From positions 1 through 38,993 of the forward strand of contig JAFGHL010000072.1 of assembly GCA_016930155.1 (NCBI GenBank): a stretch of DNA of 38,993 nt, read 5' to 3'. This document shows, piece by piece, positions 17,585 to 26,439 of this stretch. The stretch comes from Dehalococcoidia bacterium. GTDB lineage: Bacteria; Chloroflexota; Dehalococcoidia; GIF9; UBA5629. The notes under the pieces were generated by a model that saw only the letters and a list, made by a program, of their open reading frames with translations, searched no databases and had not been told where the DNA came from. Position 1 is the first letter of the stretch, and each line of letters opens with the position of its first letter. A program made the position numbers and the translations under genes.

Positions 17585-18892
17585 ATGCTGACGCCCAAAT
17601 CAGAGTACAGGTGCAAGCTTACCACGCCTGAACGGGCGGTAAGCAGCATCCAAAACGGCAGCACTATCGTGCACGGCTTGGCCGCCGCCGAGCCGCCCGC
17701 TCTTTTACAGGCTTTGGCCGACAGGGTACGCGCAGGCGAACTTTGTGATCTCAAAGTGCATTCATTGTTGCCTACAGAAAACGTTTCTAAAAGCCTGCTT
17801 TCACCCGACATCAGCGATTGCGTGCAGGCCTTCTCGTGGTTCGTCAGTAAATCCTCGCGTTCGGCCGTCAAGGTGGGATTGAATTATTACGTTCCCAACC
17901 ATTTTCATCAGGTGCCGAGGCTGATGCGTGAAAACCTTAATATTGACGTGGTCGTCACCATGGTATCACCCATGGATAAATCCGGCTTCTTTAGCTTCGG
18001 GACTGCCAACGATTACACTTCCACTGTAGCCAGGTGCTGCAAGCGTCTTATCGTGGAGGTGAACAAGAATCAGCCGCGCGTATTCGGCGACTCCCTTCTG
18101 CATATTTCAGATGTGGATGCCATCGTGGAGCATACATCCCCGCTGATCGAATTCAAATGGCCCGGTCCCCGGGCTGAGGACGAAGCCATCGGTAGCCTGG
18201 TCGCCAAACTCGTACCCGACGGAGCAACCCTTCAGTTGGGATTCGGTGCCTTGCCCAATATGATCGCCAGGAAGCTGGTCGATCACAAGGATCTGGGCGT
18301 CCATACAGAGGTTTTCGGCCCGGCCATGGTCGAGCTCATCAAGAAGGGCGTAATTACCGGTCGCAGGAAGAACATGCGCACAGGGAAGCATGTTTTCACC
18401 GTTGCTGAGGGCACAAGCCAGATGTATCGCTTTATGCACGATAATCCCAGCATGGAGAGTTATCCGGTCAGCTATACCAATGACCCGGCTGTCATTGCCG
18501 GTAACGATAATATGATATCGATTAACTCCATTATACAAGTTGATTTGTTGGGGCAATGTAATGCTGAATCACTGGGAGGTTCACAGTACAGCGGCACGGG
18601 TGGCCAGCTTGATTACGTGCGCGGGGCATATAACTCGAGGGGAGGGAAATCCATACTGGCTTTTTATTCCACAGCTAAAAACGGGCAGGTATCGAGGGTG
18701 GTTCCTAGATTGGGCAACGGCGCTGTAATTACTACGCCCAGGATGGATGTGCACTATCTGGTGACCGAATATGGTGTGGTCAACCTGAAAGGCAGATCGA
18801 CCAGGGACCGTGCGCTGGACATAATGCGCATTGCCCATCCCCGCTTCCGCGAATCATTATTACGGGAAGCGGAGAACATGTACCTTCTTTAG
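17585..18892 (+). CDS. Acetyl-CoA hydrolase/4-hydroxybutyrate CoA-transferase family protein
   Basis: LQLGFGALPNMIARKLVDHKDLGVHTEVFGPAMVELIKKGVITG, QYSGTGGQLDYVRGA, VVNLKGRSTRDRALDIMRIAHPRFR. Confidence 0.88.
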   Translation: MLTPKSEYRCKLTTPERAVSSIQNGSTIVHGLAAAEPPALLQALADRVRAGELCDLKVHSLLPTENVSKSLLSPDISDCVQAFSWFVSKSSRSAVKVGLNYYVPNHFHQVPRLMRENLNIDVVVTMVSPMDKSGFFSFGTANDYTSTVARCCKRLIVEVNKNQPRVFGDSLLHISDVDAIVEHTSPLIEFKWPGPRAEDEAIGSLVAKLVPDGATLQLGFGALPNMIARKLVDHKDLGVHTEVFGPAMVELIKKGVITGRRKNMRTGKHVFTVAEGTSQMYRFMHDNPSMESYPVSYTNDPAVIAGNDNMISINSIIQVDLLGQCNAESLGGSQYSGTGGQLDYVRGAYNSRGGKSILAFYSTAKNGQVSRVVPRLGNGAVITTPRMDVHYLVTEYGVVNLKGRSTRDRALDIMRIAHPRFRESLLREAENMYLL

Positions 18893-19394
18893 TGGGCGGA
18901 GCAGCCCATCCTTCTAATTCGAAACAGGCTACACCTCGTTTCATTAAAGGTGCGGTATTTACAATACTGCATGAAATCGTGAATCCAGAGAATACTTGGG
19001 GCAATGGTTGCCCATCTTTGAGACTCGTTACTGCGGCAAACGGGCATATCGTATATTTCTGAAACAGCTACGATAAAACCGATTTAATAAGGTAAATAAT
19101 GGAAATCCTTGCCGCGACTAAGCATTTTGCGGTACGCCTTTTCCTTACTGATTTCTGTAAAAAAATAAAGGCCGCAGCCGATGTTTCAAAGGAGTTCATA
19201 TGATTTACTTTAATAAAGACATTGTGGGCTTGAATAAAGGTTTTTCTGCTTGCCGGATGTAAATAGTCCAGATGTTGTCCCGGAAACAGCCTGTACTCGC
19301 GAGGCCGGCTGTTTCCCGGAAAAAGGCGCCGGTTTCTCCGGTTGAAAAGCCAACTGTGGTCGAAACACCGGAAATAAAATAAAGGAGCACAACA

Positions 19395-19805
19395 GTGAAA
19401 GCGTCACATGCAATGGTATTCTACGCGGTATTTTTCACAATTGTGGCGGTAGTGATAGCAGGCTTTACATACAAACAGACCACGTCAGGTGTCTCGCCTT
19501 TGTGGCTTACTCCCCAGGAGGCCAAAGAACTACTGGACGAGACTACTGACGTGGTCGTTATAGATCTGTCGAGCCGTTTTTATGATAAGGGCCATTTGCC
19601 CGGCGCAATCAATTATCCTAAGAGTACTATTCCAGGGGCTATGTCAAGTTGGGACAAGAACGCTACATATTTAGTTTACAGCCACTGGACGGGCGCTCCG
19701 CTGTCAGCCGCCGGCCTGCTTAAGGATGCAGGTTTTAAGAGTGTATACGCCCTCAAGGGCAATTTCGGCGCATGGGTGGATGCAGGCTACCCTGTAGAAG
19801 AATGA
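19395..19805 (+). CDS. Membrane-anchored rhodanese-like domain protein, no active-site Cys
   Basis: N-terminal TM (MVFYAVFFTIVAVVIAGFTY), LTPQEAKELLDETTDVVVIDLSSRFYDKGHLPGAINYP, active-loop equivalent VYSHWTGAPLSAA. Confidence 0.82.
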   Translation: MKASHAMVFYAVFFTIVAVVIAGFTYKQTTSGVSPLWLTPQEAKELLDETTDVVVIDLSSRFYDKGHLPGAINYPKSTIPGAMSSWDKNATYLVYSHWTGAPLSAAGLLKDAGFKSVYALKGNFGAWVDAGYPVEE

Positions 19806-19811
19806 TATGGC

Positions 19812-20189
19812 CTACTTACCTCCCTGCATAGAATATGGCGTGGCAAGACCGGCGCGTGGGATGGACGGCTTCGGCTGTGAAGCAGTGTCCGCGACATCCA
19901 ACCGGCTGGTGACCAGGCCGTCGGAATACGATTTAACGGGTTCTTCGACCGTTGCAGGAACTGCCTTGTGTCCGGCCTGGAGAAGCAAAGCGGTGAAGAA
20001 CAGGCCTACCAGCGAACCGACGAACGGCATAACGAACTTCAGCAGGTGGATATTAAGCACAGCGTCGGCCTGCACCCCTATCCAGAAACATCCGCCCATG
20101 CATACCGGCATGATAATAAAAAGTACCAGGAGGAACTTGTACAGAAATTCCAGTGTGCCGATCTTGATGGTTGTCAATCGCTTTAGCAT
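19812..20189 (-). CDS. Small membrane protein of unknown function (two predicted TM segments)
   Basis: ATG 20189 (MLKRLTTIKIGTLEFLYKFLLVLFIIMPVCMGGCFWIG...) overlaps the stop of the upstream micro-ORF (ATGCTAA), so preferred over the 20282 start in the track. Confidence 0.6.
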   Translation of the reverse strand: MLKRLTTIKIGTLEFLYKFLLVLFIIMPVCMGGCFWIGVQADAVLNIHLLKFVMPFVGSLVGLFFTALLLQAGHKAVPATVEEPVKSYSDGLVTSRLDVADTASQPKPSIPRAGLATPYSMQGGK

Positions 20190-20296
20190 TGCCCTAACAC
20201 CCAGGTCAGCATTGAGAATGCCGCTATGATACCGGTAAGGACAGCTACGGCAATGAACGCAGACACGAGCCCAATGGTCCAACCTTCACTTTCCAT
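20183..20296 (-). CDS. 37-aa single-TM microprotein
   Basis: MESEGWTIGLVSAFIAVAVLTGIIAAFSMLTWVLGQC*, strong SD TTGGAGG before ATG, overlaps start of the 20189 gene; below ORF-track length cut-off. Confidence 0.6.
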   Translation of the reverse strand: MESEGWTIGLVSAFIAVAVLTGIIAAFSMLTWVLGQC

Positions 20297-20490
20297 GAAA
20301 AACCTCCAACATATAATTTCCACGGCCTACGGGTCGCCCTGGCCAGATCGTCGGCCCGGGACCGTTGGATCACTCCCCTATCAACTCCGGGGGATTCGTC
20401 CCCTGGTAATAACTCTATTCACTTTAGTAAAGACACGTTCGGGTAAAGAAATATGCCGTATTGTTACAGGGGGTCATAAATTCATCTTCT

Positions 20491-20712
20491 CTAACCGCCT
20501 TGCGGTTGGGCTGGTGTTTGATCCCGTAAATATTTCAGGCATATATCAGGGTAATGCGTGGCCAACCCCTGCAGGAAGCGACGCCCGGGTTTCTTATCTC
20601 CGATCAGCACCAGGCACAGCATCGATGGTGAAATGCCCAGCTTGGATGCCAGCCTGGCATTGGTCAGCTTCTCCTGCTGCATTATCCTGTAAAGCTCAGC
20701 CTGAAGTTTCAT
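20491..20712 (-). CDS. Small HTH protein (Cro/CI-like)
   Basis: MKLQAELYRIMQQEKLTNARLASKLGISPSMLCLVLIGDKKPGRRFLQGLATHYPDICLKYL; HTH-like LTNARLASKLGISPSMLCLVL. Start choice between 20712 and 20802 uncertain. Confidence 0.65.
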   Translation of the reverse strand: MKLQAELYRIMQQEKLTNARLASKLGISPSMLCLVLIGDKKPGRRFLQGLATHYPDICLKYLRDQTPAQPQGG

Positions 20713-20832
20713 TTTTACTATATTAAACGAATAATTTACTAAAATCAATAGGTTTTCGGACCTTTTGGTTAGGTTGTGTAAAATATTTACTATGGTAAAC
20801 ATATTTAGTCTTGTGGAGGGCGGATAAAAGCT

Positions 20833-21414
20833 ATGTTAAGTGAATATGTAAAAGGAACGCGCTCAAAACGGGGATTATCGCAGGCCGAGCTGGCCAAGCT
20901 GGCCGATCTTTCTCCGTCGTTTATCTGCCGCATAGAGAAGGGGGATTATAAGTCGGTCACGCTGGCTTCTTTGAACAAGCTTTCTCGTGCACTCAAGGTT
21001 CCTATCAATGAGCTGAGCAATTTTGTGCTTGAAAAGGGTCACAGGGAAGATTTGCTAAAGAAAACACCCTATGAGATAATGAATGAACTACAATTATCGT
21101 TGCCGGCTGTGGTTCCTGTTTACGCGGCGATCGATAGCAGACAGATAATTGAATATGTATTCGTGCCGAGGGAGTTGGCCTTAAGCGGAGGTAGAGAGAT
21201 GAAGCTGATAGGCATTAAATCCAGCGACCTGGAGTACGATAATGTTGTACACAAGGGTGACATCATTATCTGCGGTAAAGACATGGAACCGGCGCTTGGT
21301 GACCTTTGCCTCAAGATGGAAGGCGACCGGATGGTGATAGCCCCATATAAAAGGAAAGAGGATATCTTTGCCCTGATCGTGCAGGTTGTGCGGGTGGTCA
21401 AGCAGCTGAACTGA
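20833..21414 (+). CDS. XRE-family HTH transcriptional regulator with C-terminal S24/LexA-like or sensor domain
   Basis: RSKRGLSQAELAKLADLSPSFICRIEKGDYKSVTLASLNKLSRALKVPI; SD GGAGGGCGG upstream. Confidence 0.88.
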   Translation: MLSEYVKGTRSKRGLSQAELAKLADLSPSFICRIEKGDYKSVTLASLNKLSRALKVPINELSNFVLEKGHREDLLKKTPYEIMNELQLSLPAVVPVYAAIDSRQIIEYVFVPRELALSGGREMKLIGIKSSDLEYDNVVHKGDIIICGKDMEPALGDLCLKMEGDRMVIAPYKRKEDIFALIVQVVRVVKQLN

Positions 21415-21437
21415 CCCTTTTTTGGGGATTATAAGGG

Positions 21438-21463
21438 GGGACGGTATTTACCGTCCCTTTTTT
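21438..21463 (+). terminator. Rho-independent terminator after XRE regulator
   Basis: GGGACGGT-ATTT-ACCGTCCC followed by TTTTTT. Confidence 0.9.
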
Positions 21464-21533
21464 ATTTAAGCGGGTTTTCCTTTTACATCGCTCGTGATAT
21501 GATAAGCCGCGTTCCCATATATTGAAAACAGCT

Positions 21534-22538
21534 ATGATAAAAAGGGCTTTGATAACAGGCGTCGGCGGTCAGGATGGGGCCTATCTGTCTCAACTGCTGC
21601 TTGAAAGAGGCTATGAAGTATTTGGCCTGGATGTAGATGTGGATGCACAAACCTGCTGGCGCCTGCATTATCTGGATATATATGATCAAGTCAATTTGAT
21701 TAAGGCCGATATGACCGACAGCAAAGCCCTGCTGCATGCGGTGAAAAAGAGCAGTCCCGGCGAGATCTACAATCTGGCTGCGCACAGTTCACCCGGCAGT
21801 TCTTTCCGGCTTCCTGTTGAGTGTGGCGATATAACCGGTCTGGGTTTTAGCCGCCTCCTTGAAGCGGCCAGGGAGGCCAGTCCTAATTCTAAAATTTTCC
21901 AGGCGTCTACGCGGGATCTCTTCGGTGTAGGCGATGGCGGTGCGTATAATGAAGATCGATCCTTCAAACCATCCAATCCCTACGCGGCTGCCAAGCTTTA
22001 CGCTCATTGGATGGCCCGGATCTATCGCGACAGCTACGGCATGTATGTCTGCAATGGTATCATGTTCAACCACGAATCGCCGCTGCGCGGAATCGAGTTC
22101 GTTACCCGCAAGATCACCGATGCCGTGGCCAGGATATATATGGGAAAGGAGAGCCGTCTGGCGCTGGGTAATATGAGCGTAAAGATAGACTGGGGATATG
22201 CGCCCGAATACATGCAGGCAGCCTGGCTGATGCTTCAACAGGACGCTCCGGATGATTATGTTATCGCTACGGGACAGGCGCACAGTGTGGAGGACTTTGC
22301 CCGCAGGGCTTTCAAGGTGGTGGGGCTGAACTGGTCCGACTATGTTGAATCCGATGCCGGTTTGCTGCGCCCGTCCGATATTGTTATGCAGAAAGGCGAT
22401 TTTGCCAAAGCCGGAGCCAGGCTGAAGTGGGCGCCCCGGGTGAAATTCGACAAGCTGGTGGAGATTATGGTTGAGGAGGATATGAAACGCTGGAAGCGCC
22501 ACCTGAGCGGAGAGCTATTTCCCTGGGATGTACGATAA
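21534..22538 (+). CDS. GDP-mannose 4,6-dehydratase-like extended SDR (divergent paralog)
   Basis: [51 protein letters not shown] (YxxxK); FNHESPLRG. Confidence 0.85.
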   Translation: MIKRALITGVGGQDGAYLSQLLLERGYEVFGLDVDVDAQTCWRLHYLDIYDQVNLIKADMTDSKALLHAVKKSSPGEIYNLAAHSSPGSSFRLPVECGDITGLGFSRLLEAAREASPNSKIFQASTRDLFGVGDGGAYNEDRSFKPSNPYAAAKLYAHWMARIYRDSYGMYVCNGIMFNHESPLRGIEFVTRKITDAVARIYMGKESRLALGNMSVKIDWGYAPEYMQAAWLMLQQDAPDDYVIATGQAHSVEDFARRAFKVVGLNWSDYVESDAGLLRPSDIVMQKGDFAKAGARLKWAPRVKFDKLVEIMVEEDMKRWKRHLSGELFPWDVR

Positions 22539-22572
22539 ATACGATATATCTACTAATAATATAAGGAGAGAG

Positions 22573-23622
22573 ATGGCTAAGAAGGCGTTTATCACGGGCA
22601 TTACCGGTCAGGACGGATCTTACCTGGCCGAACTTTTACTATATAAAGGATATGAGGTGCACGGTATAGTGCGTCGCGCCAGTACTTTTCATACCACACG
22701 TCTGGACCATATCAAATTCGGCGCCGACGATAAGAAAGAGCGTCTTTTTCTATATTACGGGGATATGACTGATTCCTCCAATCTCAACCGTGTATTGGAG
22801 AAAGTTCAGCCGGACGAGATATACAACCTGGCCGCCCAGAGCCATGTGCGGATATCGTTCGAGGTACCTGAGTACAGCGCCGAAGTAGACGGTATCGGCG
22901 TATTGAGATTGCTGGACGCTATACGCGAGACCAGGCTCAAGACCAGGTTTTACCAGGCCTCCAGTTCCGAGCTTTTCGGTAAGGTAGCCGAGAAACCTCA
23001 GAGTGAGCGGACGCCTTTTTACCCGCGCAGCCCTTATGCTGCTGCCAAACTCTTCGGATACTGGATTGTGGTCAACTACCGCGAGGCTTACAACCTTTTT
23101 GCCTGCAACGGCATTCTCTTTAACCACGAGTCTCCCCGCCGGAGCGAGAATTTTGTTACCCGCAAAGTCACCAGCGGTATCGCACAGATTCTGGCCGGTA
23201 AAACGGATCATATCTCCATGGGCAATATGGATGCGCAGCGCGACTGGGGATATGCCCCCGAGTATGTGGAGGTGATGTGGAAAATGCTGCAGGTGGAAGG
23301 TCCGGCGGACTACGTGGTCGGCACGGGTCGTAAACACTCGGTCAGGGAGTTTATCGAGAGTGCATTCGCTTACGCAGGCTTGGACCGGCATAAGCATGTC
23401 CTACAGGATGCGCGGTTCCTCAGGCCCACCGAGGTGGATGAGTTGCAGGCCGATCCTTCAAAGGCGGCCAGGGAGCTGGGCTGGCAGCCTAAAGTTGGTT
23501 TTGAGGAGCTGGTCATGATCATGGTGGATGCAGATATGCGCGCCCTCGGCCTGAAGCCTGTTGGCAAGGGCGATAAATTCCTCAAGGAAGCATTTCCTTC
23601 TCGCTGGTGGGGGATAGACTGA
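22573..23622 (+). CDS. gmd: GDP-mannose 4,6-dehydratase
   Basis: [76 protein letters not shown] 22573 preceded by AAGGAGAG. Confidence 0.9.
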   Translation: MAKKAFITGITGQDGSYLAELLLYKGYEVHGIVRRASTFHTTRLDHIKFGADDKKERLFLYYGDMTDSSNLNRVLEKVQPDEIYNLAAQSHVRISFEVPEYSAEVDGIGVLRLLDAIRETRLKTRFYQASSSELFGKVAEKPQSERTPFYPRSPYAAAKLFGYWIVVNYREAYNLFACNGILFNHESPRRSENFVTRKVTSGIAQILAGKTDHISMGNMDAQRDWGYAPEYVEVMWKMLQVEGPADYVVGTGRKHSVREFIESAFAYAGLDRHKHVLQDARFLRPTEVDELQADPSKAARELGWQPKVGFEELVMIMVDADMRALGLKPVGKGDKFLKEAFPSRWWGID

Positions 23623-23699
23623 TAGATGATATTGTACCTAAAGCGCACTTTGCGCACTTAAAAAGCTATTGCAGTCTGTTTGTCGGTTGATTATATAAT

Positions 23700-23776
23700 T
23701 GGTCGGGGTGGTCGGATTTGAACCGACGACCACCTGAACCCCATTCAGGTGCGCTACCAGGCTGCGCTACACCCCG
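23700..23776 (-). tRNA. tRNA-Pro (GGG), CCA encoded
   Basis: Minus strand: CGGGGTG/CACCCCG acceptor, GCGCAGCCTGGTAGCGC D-arm, CCTGA-ATGGGGT-TCAGG anticodon arm, GGTTCAAATCC T-arm, ACCA end. Confidence 0.95.
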
Positions 23777-23868
23777 TGTCTGAGAAACGGAAATATGTTA
23801 TCATAATTAGGCTTCAGCGGGCAATGTGAATTGCCTTAATTTTATTTTATAGACGAGAGGTTTCAGAA

Positions 23869-25134
23869 TTGGCAGAAAAACACCGCAAGGCAAATATCAC
23901 CAGAATCCCAACGAAACGACAGACCTCCAGGTGGAAAAAGGAGAAAAGGCTCTCGCAGATCATCGGTATCGTCACGGGTGTCGTCATTGCCGCTGTGCTT
24001 GGCATCATAGGCTACTGGTATTACAGCGAACAGGTCATGCCTTATCAGCAAACCGTGCTTAAAGTCAATGGTAAATCCTACAGTATGGACTACTATATTA
24101 AGGTACTGGACTTTTACTCGAAAGGCCAGTCCAGCGATGTAGTCAAGCTCTTTCCCGATATAGTAGCACGGGGTATAGCGCAGGGTCAGGTAATAGTCGA
24201 AGCGGCAGCCTCAGAAAATATTACTGTCAGCGACGATGAGATAACCAAAGAACTGGAAGATATGAAATTGGATAAAAACGATATCGGCACCGATATTGTC
24301 AGAGCCAGAATAATTGCCCGTAAACACTCGGAGATGAAATGTGTGCCAAATCTGCCAGGACCGGTCGAGCAAGTGGAGGCGCAGGCCATGTTGATCGAAA
24401 CCAAAGCCATGGCTGATGACCGCAGACAGAAGTTGATACTGGGAGATAATTTCTCCAACATGGCGGGGCTTCTTTCGCTGGACTCGTTTACACAGGGAAA
24501 AAAAGGCTACCTGGGGTGGGTGCCCAAAGGCTTTGAAGACAGGGTACTTGGCACTCTCAAGGACTCGGCCTTGAAAAATGTGCTTTTTAACCTTAATGTA
24601 AAAGAAATAAGTGATCCCATATATGATTCTGGTGCGGAGAAACCTTTCGGCTACTGGGTGTTGGAAGTGCTGGAGAAGGACGATACCAGGGGTGTGCATG
24701 CCAGGGGCATACTGTTCTCCTCAGAGGATGATGCTAAAATGGTGAGGGAAAAGTTGGTAGATGGAGAAAGCTGGGACGATCTGGCCAGGCAGTATTCACA
24801 GCATACCAGCAAGGACAGTGGCGGAGACCTGGATTGGATCGTACTTGGTGTAGATAATACCCAGCTCGGACGTATGCTTAGCACGCTCGATATAAAACAG
24901 ATGAGCCCTGTTATGCGTGACGACAGTGTTAAAACAGGTGGCGGGTACTGGATTGTGCAGGTGCTCGATAAACAGGTCCGTCCGCTCGATGTTGTCATAA
25001 TGCAATCGCTTGAAGAGGAATGTGTGAGCAGTTGGATGCAGGAGTTGATGAAAGAAGCGGAGGTTGAGGACTTGTTGGATCAGAAACAGAAGGACTTCGC
25101 TGTTGATAAGGTGATAAAGAGCAGGAGCCAATAA
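23869..25134 (+). CDS. Membrane-anchored PpiC/SurA-type peptidyl-prolyl isomerase
   Basis: TTG start; N-terminal TM IIGIVTGVVIAAVLGIIGYWYY; parvulin-like VHARGILFSSEDDAKMVREKLVDGESWDDLARQYSQHTSKDSGGDLDWI. Confidence 0.85.
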   Translation: MAEKHRKANITRIPTKRQTSRWKKEKRLSQIIGIVTGVVIAAVLGIIGYWYYSEQVMPYQQTVLKVNGKSYSMDYYIKVLDFYSKGQSSDVVKLFPDIVARGIAQGQVIVEAAASENITVSDDEITKELEDMKLDKNDIGTDIVRARIIARKHSEMKCVPNLPGPVEQVEAQAMLIETKAMADDRRQKLILGDNFSNMAGLLSLDSFTQGKKGYLGWVPKGFEDRVLGTLKDSALKNVLFNLNVKEISDPIYDSGAEKPFGYWVLEVLEKDDTRGVHARGILFSSEDDAKMVREKLVDGESWDDLARQYSQHTSKDSGGDLDWIVLGVDNTQLGRMLSTLDIKQMSPVMRDDSVKTGGGYWIVQVLDKQVRPLDVVIMQSLEEECVSSWMQELMKEAEVEDLLDQKQKDFAVDKVIKSRSQ

Positions 25135-25136
25135 AG

Positions 25137-26438
25137 TTGCATAAGAAACGTCCTGTCAATATAGGCCTTTTAGGTATAGGCACCATCGGAACCGGTGTAG
25201 CCAGAGGGCTGGTTGCGCGGAGCCAGATACTGGCGCGTCAGGCGGGCTGTCTGCTTGTCCTTAAGGCGGTGGTCGAGAAAGACGTGTCAAGGCACGGCTT
25301 GGCCGGGTTGGACCGCGCCATTTTTACCGATGATTACCGCAGGGTGGTCTACGGGGCTGAAATCGATATAGTTATCGAGCTGATCGGTGGGGAATATCCG
25401 GCCTTTGACTATATTAAGGAGGCTCTTTCCAACGGTAAACATGTAGTCACCGCCAATAAGGAGGTCATGGCCAAACACGGCACGGAATTGCTGTCGATAG
25501 CCAAGGAACACCACGCAGGGCTGCGTTTCGAGGCCAGTGTGGGCGGCGGCATCCCGCTCATCTCTCCTTTCCAGAGGGACCTGGTAGCCAATGACATACA
25601 GGCCATCTATGCAATTGTTAACGGCACGACCAACTATATCCTTACACGCATGGCGCATGACAAGCTTGATTTCAACCTGGCGCTCAAACATGCTCAGAAA
25701 CTGGGCTATGCCGAAGCCAATCCAGCCAACGACATCGGCGGGCTGGATGCGGCGTACAAACTGGCCATTTTAACCTCGCTGGGATTCGACATGGATGTGA
25801 ACTTCGATGAGATATTCTACGAAGGCATATCCCGGCTTAAGCCGCAGGATTTCAGCTACGCCGAGGAGTTCGGCTACGCCATTAAACTGCTGGCCATAGC
25901 CAAGAGATCCGACAATCTGGTGGAGGCCAGGGTGCAGCCGGTCCTGATACCGGCCGAATCGCTGCTGGCCAAGGTAGACGGCGTCTATAATGCCATCTAC
26001 GTCTCAGGCGATCTGGTGGGCAACATTCTCTTTTATGGACAGGGAGCAGGCCCTTCGGCAACCTCCAGCGCGGTTCTGGCGGACGTGATCAATATTGCGC
26101 AAAATATCAGCGCCGGACGCGACAACGCGCCGCGCTTCATACCTGAGAAGAAGTCGGGCATCAAACCCATGTCCGAAATCCAGACGCGCTACTATTTTCG
26201 CATGAAAGTTCAGGACAAGGCCGGTGTGCTGGCGCGCATCGCCAGCGTGATGGGAGACCAGGCTATTAGTATTTCCTCGGTCAAACAGCAGGAATCAGAT
26301 GCATCCACCAATACTGCGGAGATCGTTATTATGACGCATCCCGCCCGTGAGAGCGCCGTACAGGATGCCATAAAAGTAATTAACAAGCTACCTGTGGTCA
26401 AGGAGATCAGCAATTTCATCAGGGTGGAGGCCATCTGA
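25137..26438 (+). CDS. hom: Homoserine dehydrogenase with C-terminal ACT domain
   Basis: [57 protein letters not shown]-terminal [33 protein letters not shown] start. Confidence 0.95.
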   Translation: MHKKRPVNIGLLGIGTIGTGVARGLVARSQILARQAGCLLVLKAVVEKDVSRHGLAGLDRAIFTDDYRRVVYGAEIDIVIELIGGEYPAFDYIKEALSNGKHVVTANKEVMAKHGTELLSIAKEHHAGLRFEASVGGGIPLISPFQRDLVANDIQAIYAIVNGTTNYILTRMAHDKLDFNLALKHAQKLGYAEANPANDIGGLDAAYKLAILTSLGFDMDVNFDEIFYEGISRLKPQDFSYAEEFGYAIKLLAIAKRSDNLVEARVQPVLIPAESLLAKVDGVYNAIYVSGDLVGNILFYGQGAGPSATSSAVLADVINIAQNISAGRDNAPRFIPEKKSGIKPMSEIQTRYYFRMKVQDKAGVLARIASVMGDQAISISSVKQQESDASTNTAEIVIMTHPARESAVQDAIKVINKLPVVKEISNFIRVEAI

Positions 26439-26439
26439 G

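Noticed and set aside
21789-23397. Long minus-strand ORFs (21789..22502, 22750..23397)
   Set aside because: Antisense shadows of the two GMD-like genes.
23643-23660. Tandem GCGCACTT GCGCACTT repeat
   Set aside because: Only two short copies; could be chance and no associated function seen.
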